Shown: positions 1 to 11,767 of the stretch, one piece after another | Layout: each line of letters begins with the position of its first letter | Position numbering within the stretch: position 1 is the first letter of the stretch | DNA from: Sipunculus nudus | Lineage: Eukaryota; Annelida; Sipuncula; Golfingiida; Sipunculidae | DNA length: 64,000 bases | Direction: 5' to 3' | Assembly: GCA_026874595.1 (NCBI GenBank) | Contig: CM049316.1 | Span: forward strand, 47,554,695 to 47,618,694 | The notes under the pieces: model-generated | What the model saw: the letters and a program-made list of their open reading frames with translations, nothing else | What the model was told of the DNA's origin: nothing | Database searches by the model: none | Translations under genes and position numbers: made by a program

Positions 1-581
1 ATTGTTTTCCCTAAATTAGATCTGAATTTTGTAAATTTTTTAAGTTATTAGCATAAAAATAAAGTCAGTACCTTAAATTTTGCCCAACTTTGACCATGGC
101 AGGTTTTTCCTGTAAGTACCATTGATTTAATTTTCACAGCATGTAAACATAAATTTGTTTAAATCTGAAATTTGAAAATAAAAGCTTGAAAATTAAGCTA
201 GTTATTGATTTTTTTCTTGAGGCACATTTGTAGTCATTTGCTTTGGTTACAGATTACAGATGCAGGGTCCCACTCCAGGGGACTGGAAGTCAGCTATGCC
301 TGGGTTTCTGATTTGTTACAGTCACTGGGGGAGATCCCCTGCTGTGACAGGTGTATAGTTATTCTCATATCACCACCCCAATCTCCCCCCCCCCCTCGCG
401 CAAAACCACCCACCAATTGTCATGTAGTAATTGTTATTGTTTTCACTGTATCTCCTTAACTGTAATGCCTGTTTCCACTCGGATATGCAAAAACTTTCCT
501 TGAAAAAGTAAATGAAGGTGTAATCCAGAAGATGCAATGTTGTGTAATGTAGCATTTTTAAACAAATCAATTTTCTTTTAA
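1..581. other. AT-rich non-coding DNA upstream of LINE
   Basis: No exon of either recognised gene could be placed here. A short open stretch at 205-459 is bounded by acceptor-like and donor-like TTACAG motifs, but its translation matches no part of a WD40 protein. There is a run of about 10 C at 388-397. Most likely intron or 5' flank of the WDR89 locus. Confidence 0.5.
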
Positions 582-593
582 ATAATTTTAACA
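582..593. repeat. Candidate target-site duplication, 3' side of LINE
   Basis: ATAATTTTAACA, identical to 2930-2941 on the other side of the element. Confidence 0.7.
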
Positions 594-2929
594 GAACAGA
601 ACAGAACTTTATTCAGGAAAAAGGCCTCAGGCCCAAAGTTCCAAACATTTCAATAAATATTCAATTTAAAAAGTACATAAATCCAATGGAAGGTAGCAGT
701 CTTATATTTTCTAGTAAACACTGCCATTAACACAAGTAAAAGAACTGCATACCTACATACATATAAATCTGTTTTGCCATCATCTGTGAGGATAAACATA
801 ATTACATTTCAATAAACAGTCTATTAAAAATTACAACAATATAATGTTAAGTAACAGTCTTAAAATGACTAATCAATCGTGCCATAAACACATGTAACAT
901 TATTGCACACCTTAGTACACAATGAATCTATTGTGCTGTCAACAGTGAGTACTGTTTAAAATACATAATTCAACCATCTATCATTTTCCGTCTCCTCAAA
1001 AACGAATTAAACACATATGCAGCAACTTTTGATATTTCAAATGGATTATCTAAATTAAATAATTTTATAAAATTTTGTTCACTTGGATAATGCAAGTCTT
1101 GTCTAATATATTTTAACCTCAAATCGTGATATAATTTACACTCTTGCATAAAGTGAGCTTCATCCTCAACAATATTGAATCCATAGCATAAACAATATTT
1201 ACAGATCCTTTCTTCACAGGAAATGTTTTTATGGCGGCCCATTTCTATAGCTAATTCATGATTTGAACATCGAAGTTTAGCAAGTGCTGTACGGTGTTGT
1301 TTATTTGGGATACAATTGACATATTTTTCTAGAGTGAGCATAGATTTAAAAGTACCATAATAGTAGAGTTTACTGCACAATTCAATATCACCATGCCAAT
1401 TTTGAATGGCCATATCTTTTATTCTCATTTCAACTTCTTTCATAAAATAATTCACATCTCCAATGTACTGTGCCATCCAAACATATCCAAAACCAGACTG
1501 GAACAGCAATGTTCTTACTTCAGATACCCAATTTGATTTACCACTGCTATCTAAATTCATCAACATATTGTACACCTGTTTCTGATATCTATGTTCTGGC
1601 ATATGCAAAAGTTTAATCCAATACTTAATACAACGCAATAAGCAAGTTACAAACAAAGGAAATCTGCCACATTCTCCTAATGCTGCTGCATTTGGAGTAT
1701 TCTGACCTACATTTAAAATTTGTTTGCAGAATTTGTACTGTACTCTCTCTATAGTTTCTGATTTTTTAAAACCCCACAACTCACATCCATATGTTAATAT
1801 TGGCACTACCATTTGATCAAACAAATAAAAGAGATGTTTTGTACTTACATATTTACACTTTTTGCTGAATGTTTTAATCATGCATACAGCTTTGTTTGCT
1901 TGTAAAACCTGCTGTTGTTGTGTTTTTAACCAAGACAATTTTGTGGAGAAAATAATACCAATATATTTGTAGTATGGAACCACTTCTAACTGTTTACCTT
2001 TTAAATACCATTTTTCTACTTTACGTAAGGGACCACCTTTCCTAAAAACCATAATCTTAGTTTTATCTGTATTAATTTTGAAACCATAATTTTCACAAAA
2101 CTTTTGTAAGAGATCAATCTGTTGCTGAAGTCTACCTACAGTATCTCCACAATTAACCATATCATCTGCAAATAACAATGTCATTAAATTTGAGAGATTT
2201 CCATTTACATATATCCCCTGACAATCGCTTCCATCTAACATATTACAATACTCATTAATAAATAAAGAAAATAATAAAGGACTTATCATACAACCTTGCC
2301 GGGTACCTACCAAACATGCAAAATAATCTGCAAGTCCACTCTCAGTTAATATACAAGACTGCATTTTTGAATACATTGATTTTATAACACGTAATATTTT
2401 ACCATTTATGCCTTGTTTTAATAAAACATGCCACAATAAATTATGTTGTACACAATCAAACGCTTTTGCAAAGTCAATATATAAACAGTAAAATCTACCT
2501 TTTCTTTTAACCAAGTATTTTTTAACTAAAGCATACAAAATAAATGCCTGGTCAATTGTAGAATATCCTTTCCTGTAACCAGCTTGTGATTCAGATAAAA
2601 TACTCATTTCCTCAACAAACTGCGAAAGTCTATTGTTCAAAACTTTAGTAAATATTTTACCAGTAACATTTAGTAAGGATATCCCTCTATAATTACCAGG
2701 TTCATTCTGAGAACCCTTCTTGTGTAACGGAAATATTATTGCTTTACTCCATTCTTCAGGAAATGACCCCTTGTTGAAAATCTTATTAAACAAAGTATGT
2801 AATAAAGGCAAAATTATTTCTAAAAGTGATTTAATAATATCCACTTGGAGTCCATCTGGTCCAGGGGATTTACCACTGTGCATTTGATTTATTGCCTGTC
2901 TTATTTCAAATACTGTTATTTTAACAAAT
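593..2929 (-). mobile_element. 5'-truncated non-LTR retrotransposon (LINE)
   Basis: The minus strand carries a long open reverse-transcriptase frame followed by about 370 bp of 3' UTR. The 3' UTR ends in an AATAAA signal and a short GTTCT-type tandem (reading AGAACAGAACAGAAC on the plus strand at 593-607), a usual end for LINEs without a poly-A tail. The sequence ATAATTTTAACA occurs at 582-593 and again at 2930-2941, exactly flanking the element, so it is a candidate target-site duplication. The endonuclease domain and 5' end are absent, as expected for 5' truncation during target-primed reverse transcription. The element lies antisense to the WDR89 locus. Confidence 0.85.
970..2929 (-). pseudogene. 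LINE ORF2 fragment: reverse transcriptase plus C-terminal zinc-knuckle region
   Basis: The frame runs uninterrupted to a stop at 970-972 (669 codons if read from a chance ATG at 2979; only the part from about 2929 belongs to the element). Seen in order: SGKSPGPDG entry motif (about residues 35-43), HKKGS and NYRGISLLN, QAGYRKGYST, CLYIDFAKAFD (catalytic Asp in motif A), GTRQGCMISPLLFSLFIN, and the active site LFADDM near 2158-2175. Then comes a long C-terminal region with a Cys/His cluster (CKYC...HFMQEC) typical of LINE ORF2 tails. The apurinic endonuclease domain is missing, so the copy cannot act alone although the RT catalytic residues look intact. The clade is not assigned; similar RT/zinc-knuckle LINEs are common in molluscs. 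Confidence 0.85.
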
Positions 2930-2941
2930 ATAATTTTAACA
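2930..2941. repeat. Candidate target-site duplication, 5' side of LINE
   Basis: ATAATTTTAACA, matching 582-593. A TTTTAACAAATATAA motif is present twice in tandem across this junction (about 2920-2950), so the exact 5' breakpoint is ambiguous by one unit. Confidence 0.6.
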
Positions 2942-3878
2942 AATATAATTGAACCCCTCAGTATGCTTAAATTTATCAAATATGAAGCACATTATGGATA
3001 AATAAATACACAATTAAAAATTGTGAAATCTAAATCAAGTATTATTTTTAGATATTTATTGTTTTGCAGATTTAAAAGATATATTTTTGTGGTAACAAAA
3101 TAAATAAACATTTTATGCATGATGTGGTGTTATCTGACAAGATTGAGATTTATGATGATGCAATTGAGAATTTTGAATCAACTTTTATATTCAGATATAT
3201 ATTTTATATTGAAAATGTATAGAAATATAAACTTAAATTTAAAAAAAATTGATGTGATAAAAAAATGAGGATTTAATACAAACATTTGTTCATTATTTTC
3301 CTGCCTCAGCAGCATTTGAGATCAGGCTTTGTTTGCCCTGTTTTATGTTGTTAATTAGTTATATTTCAACTGTATACATTTCATATAAAGATACATATAT
3401 ATTTAATAATATATATTATACAAAAAAATAGATTTAATTGAACAAATGTGTGAACTACTGAAATGTCAACAGTTGATCAAAAAGCCAACTAATGATCATG
3501 GTTATAGTACAGATCATTTGTTCACAAACTGCTCACGTGCTTCAGTTTCAACATTAGGAAACACATGGTCAGCTCACAAAATATTATTTGCAACAATTTC
3601 TTGCTCATCAATACAAACCAATCATATAAACCAACCATGGCCTTTATTACCTCTTCCTCTTACACTTTATCTCCATTTGATATTATTTTAGATTTTTACC
3701 TTCAAGGTCAACTTCAGCTGAGCACAGTGGCCCGTGGGTCCCTTGTTTACAAAATTAAGGATTACATACTTCATTCATTCTTTCATTAATAATCATGTAA
3801 CCCTGTGATTACACAGCCTGACATGCTAATAATTGTGAGAACTGATGAGCTGCTTATTTCATTCTTTTGAACCACCAG
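2942..3878. other. Intronic AT-rich DNA
   Basis: Ends in the acceptor of the first WDR89 exon in the window. A copy of a short dispersed motif (GCTGAGCA...TGGG/TGGTC) lies near 3717-3745 and recurs near 27306 and 57801. No coding sequence recognised. Confidence 0.5.
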
Positions 3879-3928
3879 ATGCTGGGACCTGAGAGCGAGC
3901 AAATCCAAGGCTGTGAAAACACTAACAG
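3879..3928 (+). CDS. WDR89: WDR89 exon (first in window)
   Basis: Acceptor ACCACCAG, donor GTATAG. Encodes a completing base, then CWDLRASKSKAVKTLT, then one base of a Gly codon shared with the next exon. CWD closes a WD40 blade, matching KCWD in the vertebrate protein. Confidence 0.88.
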
Positions 3929-4034
3929 GTATAGTCAGTAAGAACAGCACATACATACATACACTCACACAGACACACGTCAACTCATGCAGACATCAAA
4001 GCTTAATATAAGTATTAATTATATATATTATTAT

Positions 4035-4116
<82 letters not shown>

Positions 4117-7100
4117 CTGTAAAATTAAATTGAAACAAAAATATGGTCAGATTTCTTTATTATTATTTTATTAAGTTACACCTGAAAAATTTGTAGTCAA
4201 GACTGAGTTGCATATTCAAAATATTGGCAGTTGTGAAGTTGTTGTTGGTCAAGGTTGAAGGGTAGTTCCATTACACTTTCCCTTGAAAGATGCAGTGCAA
4301 GTGAATTTTAATTTTCATGATTCACAGGTTACGATGAAACAAACAATGTGTTCCTGAGTTTTGACATGAACAGCTCTGAGCTGATGCTGTGTGCTGGCAC
4401 AGAGGCCTACGATAACGACAGCTTCCTTATCTTCTGGTAAGTTCACTCATTTAAAACATACAGATTAATCACTGTCTACTCCCAAAGATGAAGGACAACC
4501 AGCTCGTTATCCAGATAAGTGTATTGACTAAAGATAAAGGTCATATGATACTTTGTCCAATGAGAAGTCTGACTAAGTATGGTTATGGACAAAATGTATA
4601 AACACAAAATATTAAGTTCCTCTGATCTCTCTCAGTTACAGAAAACTGTGACAAAAATGGACATAAACAGTTCTATGTCAAGCGCCATCCTTGTAAGCAG
4701 ATCATCAAATGCTGCCATCTGTTGTCAAAATGACAAACAATGTGACCTTGACCTGATGATCCCTGAGCTGAGCTGAATGTAAAATTCTAAGCATAGAAAA
4801 TTAAGTTCAACAAAGACTAAATCTATGTAAGGAGTATCATGCCTGGCCAGGTATTGATTTTGTCTCCTCCGTGTACAGGAAAGTGCTCAGAATCAATGGT
4901 CCTCTCCCATAAAAACTTATAAACCAGCCCAGTGAATACTATGATGATGACTGTTTGTGTGTGTATCTGTTAACAGGGACCTGCGGTCCACCAGGCCCCT
5001 GGGGGTGTACCAGGAATCTCATCAGGATGACATCACACAGGTCAGCAACATTTAAATTTTATTAAAATATTTTATCCAGTGTCAGTTTGTTAGTTACAAG
5101 TGTGATTTTACAGTATGCCCTGCAATTGATCACATTGGCATTCTTTCAATTTTGGCTCAGTTGACTGAATTATTGAAGTGTATCTTCATTCTCCCATCAA
5201 GACATACATATGGCATGAAACAACTCAATCCAGTTAAGCTTACAGCCACTTGTCTGTTCAGGTCATCAAAACCTCATTTACGCTGGGCAAGAAGTTTGAC
5301 CTGTCCATGCAGCTCTGGAAAAGCTATAGAAAGCTACTACTAAGGTCTTGGACCTTAGTGCCATTCTCTTCATTGGTGTAATTTTCATTGATTTTAAATT
5401 AATTTAAATAAATGGTGGTGATAGACAAAGTGCCACACAAGTCAAGGCAGGAACCATATGTGGCCACCAACGTTTCTCCATTCCGGTGACTGCAGGAAGC
5501 TACAGCACCCACACCCACAGAGGCTGAAGCAGCATGCACCCCATAGCCGATCCTTGCAGCGGAGACCAGCCATACCTGATCATTATAAGATAATAAGAAA
5601 ATATATACCCTATTAAGATATGATAAACCCTATTAAGCTATATTTGCAAAGAAATTATATTGTTGTACCAGTGCAGTTGGGAATGTTTTAGGTTCAGTTC
5701 CATCCTACAAACCCTGACCAGATGGCCACCTGCTCCACAGACGGTCTGGTGTGTGTGTTTGACCTCAGCGAGGACTGTGAGGACGAGGCCATAGTGGGGA
5801 CCTACAACTCAGGATCATCCGTGGTACGTGTCATGTGACTTGTTGATTTCTGTAGTGCTGGATGATTAAATAATCCTTATGTGTACTGGAAACATGCAGG
5901 TAGATGTTGCATCAGCCGGATTGTTGGTCACTTATTTCGACAAACTTGTCTGTCCTTGCAGGATTTATCACAGTGACAACAGTCATAAGAAATGCGTTTA
6001 TTTTGCACTCAAATGTTGTTTGTCAAAAACAACTAGTAATATCATCAGCATGGAAATTTTATACATGTGCTAGAGAAGGCATGGACTCTGATTATATATT
6101 TTTTTCAGCTCATTAGATGACTTAAACTTTCAAGCAGTGAATCATATCATGGACCTCAAATTAGCCTTTGGTAACTACAAACTGTTTGTCCAGTATATGG
6201 TGCCACCTGTTGGTATACATGTCAACTAGATGAAGTTTTGTATTCTTCCTTTACGTGACATATTTTGCAAATACAAAAGATATAAAGATAAAAGGTTTCA
6301 CTTTGAACATGTTACTTTATGGTCTGTAATGTTTTTGCAAAAATTAGTAAAGTATGTTTTTAAATATTAATGTTACATTTTTCAATGCAGAGTCGGATCG
6401 GGTGGTGTGGTGAGAGTAAACAGAATATTTATGGCATCACACACATAGAGACCTTTCACATCTGGGAGGCGGTTGAGGTGAGACTAATGGGTGTTTTTGC
6501 TACAAACATGTGCATGTACTTCATAGTGTTATGGATAAATGTCATATTGAAGCAAGAATTGTGGCTGTCAGTAAGTTTAGACAGGAGGACAACATTTTAG
6601 GCTTCGTTTTCATAGTCATTATCACACTCACTTGTAATAAAATGTAGCTAAAACTTGCAAAGGAAAAAAGTGTGGCCATTAATCTCAGTAAAATCAGTTA
6701 AAATGAAAATACCAGCTTGAGTCTATGTTAGAATCAGTATCAGTTTACAGTCAAAATGTTTTGAAGGATAAAGGGCTAGAGTTAAGAGTGGGGTGTTCTT
6801 GTACCTTAAAACATAACTAAATGTTTATGGTGTCACAGTTCATATGAATGTGTGTCAGAAAGGAATGTTATTGAACTGTTTTAATCATTCATTCCAGGGT
6901 GATACTTTGCTAGAAATTAAAGATATCAGGGAACGATTTGAGGTGAGTATAGTTTTAATTGTATTGTACAGTCAGTATTGTAAGTGATATAAAAATTATC
7001 AAATACAGCTAATAGTACCTGTCTCTCATGACTAGCTCAACAGACCATGAGTTACTGTTATTTTTACCTTTGCTAATATAAGCAAGGCAACATAAGTACT

Positions 7101-10100
7101 GTACCTTGTGTTTGCAGTGCTATAACCTAGTTGGCTTATTGTATCCACAGACAAAGTTGGGATACCATGGTTTAGGCTTGGCCGCACCTACCTCCGCCGC
7201 CCCCCCCCCCCCCCCCCCCCCGCAGAGATTTCTCTCGTGCGGGATAACTCGGTTGTTGCATATGCTCGGTTGTTTCCAGGATCATTGAGGTCATGGGTCT
7301 TAAATATGTGAGGGAGAGATCAAGGTGGGGTTGACCTTTAATGATACGAACCACTTAAAACAAAGATATTGGTACCAGAGCTTGTAAGTGAACCTGTGAG
7401 CTTATGCGATGGTGAGGTGTCGTCAGTTGTTTGTCTTCCATTGTGTGTTGTGTGTACGTTAACCCATACTATCTTGAAAATGGCAAGAGTTAGCATCACA
7501 AAATTTTATGCAAAAAAATTAGTCATTTTAAAAATTCTATTGGATTTTGCTTATTTTTTGGCTAACTGCATTTTCTTAGATTTTATAGGGAAAAAGCTAA
7601 AAAAGCTTTAAAAAGCTTCTCCTCAAAAACGGTCCAGCCAAATTGTTCAATATTGTACAGAAAAATTCTCTTATACCATCTCTCTCAAGTTTGTTCGAAT
7701 GGTTTCAGTTCGGTGATTTTTGGCCGTGTTACAGAAGTTGAACTTAGTCATCTGTCAAAAAAAGCATACTAAAATTTCAATCTCAGACACAGCTGGAGCT
7801 ATCATCACAAAATTTTATGCTAATATTGGTCACATGAATCATATCTGAAATTGAAGTATTGGTGGTGCCACCTGCATCAGCCTTTTTGTACAGCGGTCAT
7901 CAGTGCCAGTATCATACTAAGGGCTACAAAAAACTTCTTCTCTGAAACCATATGGCCAAATTGTTCAATATTGTACAGAAATGATCTTAGGGTAGTGCTT
8001 TCTGAATTTTGTTCAAATGGTCTCAGTTCAGTGACTTTTGGCTGAGTTATGGGAAGCTGAATTTAGTCATATGCCATAACAGCCCATTTGAGCTCAGTGG
8101 CTACAAAGATCTTCTAAAAAAAAAAACCACTGGGCCAAATTCTTAAAATCTCAAACATTAATTATCCTTAGAGATTGATAATTCAATTTTGTTCAAATGG
8201 TTTTGGTTCAGTGATTTTTAACTGAGTTATCGGAAGCTGAACTTAGCCATTTTGCTATATGAGTTATAAACCTGCAAAACATTTTTTGACTGACACCACT
8301 TAGGCCAATTTGTTTAATATTTTACAAGAACAATCCCCTGAATATCTTATATTAATTGTCTTTTATGGTTCCAAAGAATAAATTTTGGCTGAATTATAAA
8401 GATTGAATTGAGTCATTTTACCATATATGTTAGCTGTGTGAAGCAGATACATCTAGCCTGGCACCAGTTTGTCAGCATCCGCTACATCATGCCTGTAGAC
8501 TTTTAGAATTCAGATTATCTATGGTTAATATTGACAAAAATGTTTTTTAAAAGCTTTTAAAAAATGTAGAATTATGATTTTAGATATTCCTCATGCCAGG
8601 CAATGTTTACAATCACAGGTATACAGCTCTCTCTGGGTATATAAAGACAGCTGTACATGGATTATAAATAATTGGTATCCATACTTAACTTAATTCAAAA
8701 TTTTGCCATCAGTGAGATGTATCTGTATTATAATTTGGCATTCAGCATGCATCTGTAGTAATTTTTAGCGAACCTGTGAGCTAATGCGATGGCATGGCGG
8801 CATCTGGCTTCTGTCGTCTGTATGTTAACCCGTACTTTCTCGAAAATGACCGGAGCTGGCATCATGAAATTTAATGCAAAAAATTAGACATCTGAAAAAC
8901 TCTGCATTTTCTTAGATTTTATAGAGAAAAGGCTAAAAAAAACTTTAAAAATCTTCTCCTCTGAAAAAAGCCAAATTGATCAATATTTCACAGAAATAAT
9001 CTCTTATGCCATCTCTCTCAAGTATGTTTGAATGGTTCAAGTTCGGTGAATTTTGGCAGAGTTACATGAAGTTGAATTTAGTCATCTGTCAAAAAAAACA
9101 TGCTAAAATTACAATCTCTGAAATGACTGGAGCTATCATCACCAAATTTTATGCCAGTTTTGGTCACATGAGTCATATGTGAAATTCAGGTATTAGTGGC
9201 GCCACCTGCATTGACATTTTTTTGTACGGAGGTCATTGGTCATCTGTACACTGTCAAGTTGAATCGTTCAATTTTTTAAAAAGAATTATCCTAGGACATG
9301 GTTCTTTCAATCATATAAGATTAGACTAAGTTTGTTGATTTTTGGTTGAGTTGTTAAAAGCTTAAGTTTTTTTTTGCCATTATTATGTCTATTTCAAACT
9401 GAGGACTGCAATAGTGTTCTTCTACAAAATTGTTATTTCAATTATGACTTCTGTACTTTGCACAAAAATTATTCTTAGATGGCCTTTGTTCAAGGTTACT
9501 TGAATGATTTTTTGCAGAATTATTGGACCTTTAACAATGAAAAGACTGCATCTTTTATTATTCTAGATATTTTGATAAAAAGTTTATGAATATGTCAGCT
9601 TGAAAAAAAAAGCTTTTTAGCCAAAATTTTTCAGTATGTGTAAACAGATTTACCTACAGGCCAAGATTTTATTTGTATTTTTAAATAGGTTGAGAAACTG
9701 CCAACTGTTTCAGATTTGGCAACAGATCAAGAGTTCATTCAGTGCAGCCAGATATAGGTCAAGAGTTCAATCAGTGCAGCCATGCACTATAAGTGCAAGT
9801 GGTTTGTGCCAGCAAACTCTTGTCACTATTTTGATGCTGCAAAAATAATTACGATCGCATATGATAATTATAATTCTAACAGTTGTGAAAGACGTCAAAA
9901 TGTAGATTAACAGGAACAATTTGACCTGTGCAATAATCGATTTTGAGTTTGAAGTCAATGTATAAGAGTCGATTTCAGCAGAAGAAATCACCGTACATAG
10001 TCCAATTTTGATTGGGAGTAGCAACGGCCGGCGACAGCGGCCGAAAGCCACTGATTGCTCCCGATCACCCCAGGGTTTCCGCTATATTGAATATCCACCT

Positions 10101-11719
10101 GATGTGAAGCCTGGTTAGGGAAATTTTGATCTGACAAAAGCATTGCTGAATTTGAGGCATCTGGTCATAGTTTTCTAATGTTGAAAATTGATTTCATTCC
10201 AATCTTGAGTTTAAGGTGTCATAATTTTAATGATTTTCCGTGGACCATACACAAAGGACATTCAGAGACTAACTCTTTTGACAGACATAAATATACTTTT
10301 CAATGCTGTGGAAAGAACGTTGCATAAATTAAATTGTTTATGAAATAAATGGAATATCTTAATGACACCCTTTTCTTTTATTCCACATATTCTCCTATTA
10401 TGTCTAAACCAGATTTACGGGATGATTTTATTCATATTTATTTATTGAGAAACAATATGTAATTAAGAAATATTATAAATATCATATATTATTGAGTAAA
10501 AATTTGTTTTAAAGTTTTATAGTAAATAGTAACTTTATATGTCCATATAAATTTTTTTTCATATATTATTGATATAAAACATTTTATTTTATATACTTAC
10601 ACATTATATACATTTTTTGTTTATTTTTTTAATGAATTTCCATACAGAAATCATTATCCCCAACCACATCTGTCCCTACTTCTCATGAAGGGACACCTGC
10701 AATGTAGGGACACTTGGCAGTATCCCACAGGTGTCCCCTAAAAACAGGTTATGCTGTATTTATCATTTTGTCCTAAAATTTGGTACGCCTTGTTCCTACC
10801 CAGTTCTCAGAGAATTTTGAAACCCAGTGACCTTGACAAATCAGCCAATTTAGTTATTGTCTTGTGAACACGATAACTTTTGAAGGGCTGTATATTTTTC
10901 TCCAAAATTTTAAACACTCATTGTTCCTACCAAAATCTCAGAAGAGTTGAAACCAGGTGAAATGTTTTTTGTTAACCCAATAACATTTTGAATTTTTTCA
11001 TATTTTGTCCTCAAATTTGGTACACCAATTGTTCCTCCCAAGTTCTTGGGCGAGTTCGAAACCAAGTGATCTTGACCAGGATCTTCAAGGTCAAATCAGA
11101 AGATTAATAGTTATTGTCTTATGAGCGTAATAACTTTTGAAGGGCTGCATATTTTCCACCAGAATTTAAATTGTCCCCACCAAAATCATTACCGGGTTAT
11201 CTTTTCCCTCATCTTTAAGGTAAAATCTGCTGAAATGTAAAGTTTTTGTGACCCCCATAACTTTTGAAGTATTTCACATTTTGTCCTCAAATTAGACACA
11301 CCAGTTCTTTTGCCAAAATCTCATTTGAGTTTGAATAATGGTGACCTTGACCTTCAAGGTCATATCTGCTGAAACCTAAAATCATTGTTTTGAGATATTT
11401 AACCCCTAATGTTTTTGATGGCCCATAGGGGGGAGCCATTCTTGTTTAAGTTTGGCTTGTGTTAATAGGGATTGACAGACTACATTGATTACATTGAGGA
11501 TTTTACTTACAGATGTTTTATTAAGTTTGGCTTGTGTTTGAAGGGATCAGACAAGGTTGACTACCTGGTGGATTGCTTTCATTCAGAGCCTGGAGACAAC
11601 CTTTACCTACTCACTGGAGCCTTCAGGTAAAATTTTATACCAAACTCAAAAGCTTTTAACAGGAAATCATTCCAGATTTTATAGAATGATTGAACAGACC
11701 CTCGAATTTTAAATTTTCC

Positions 11720-11767
<48 letters not shown>

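Noticed and set aside
205-459. Possible upstream WDR89 exon bounded by TTACAG motifs
   Set aside because: The translation does not resemble the N-terminal WD40 blades, and phase with the 3879 exon could not be supported.
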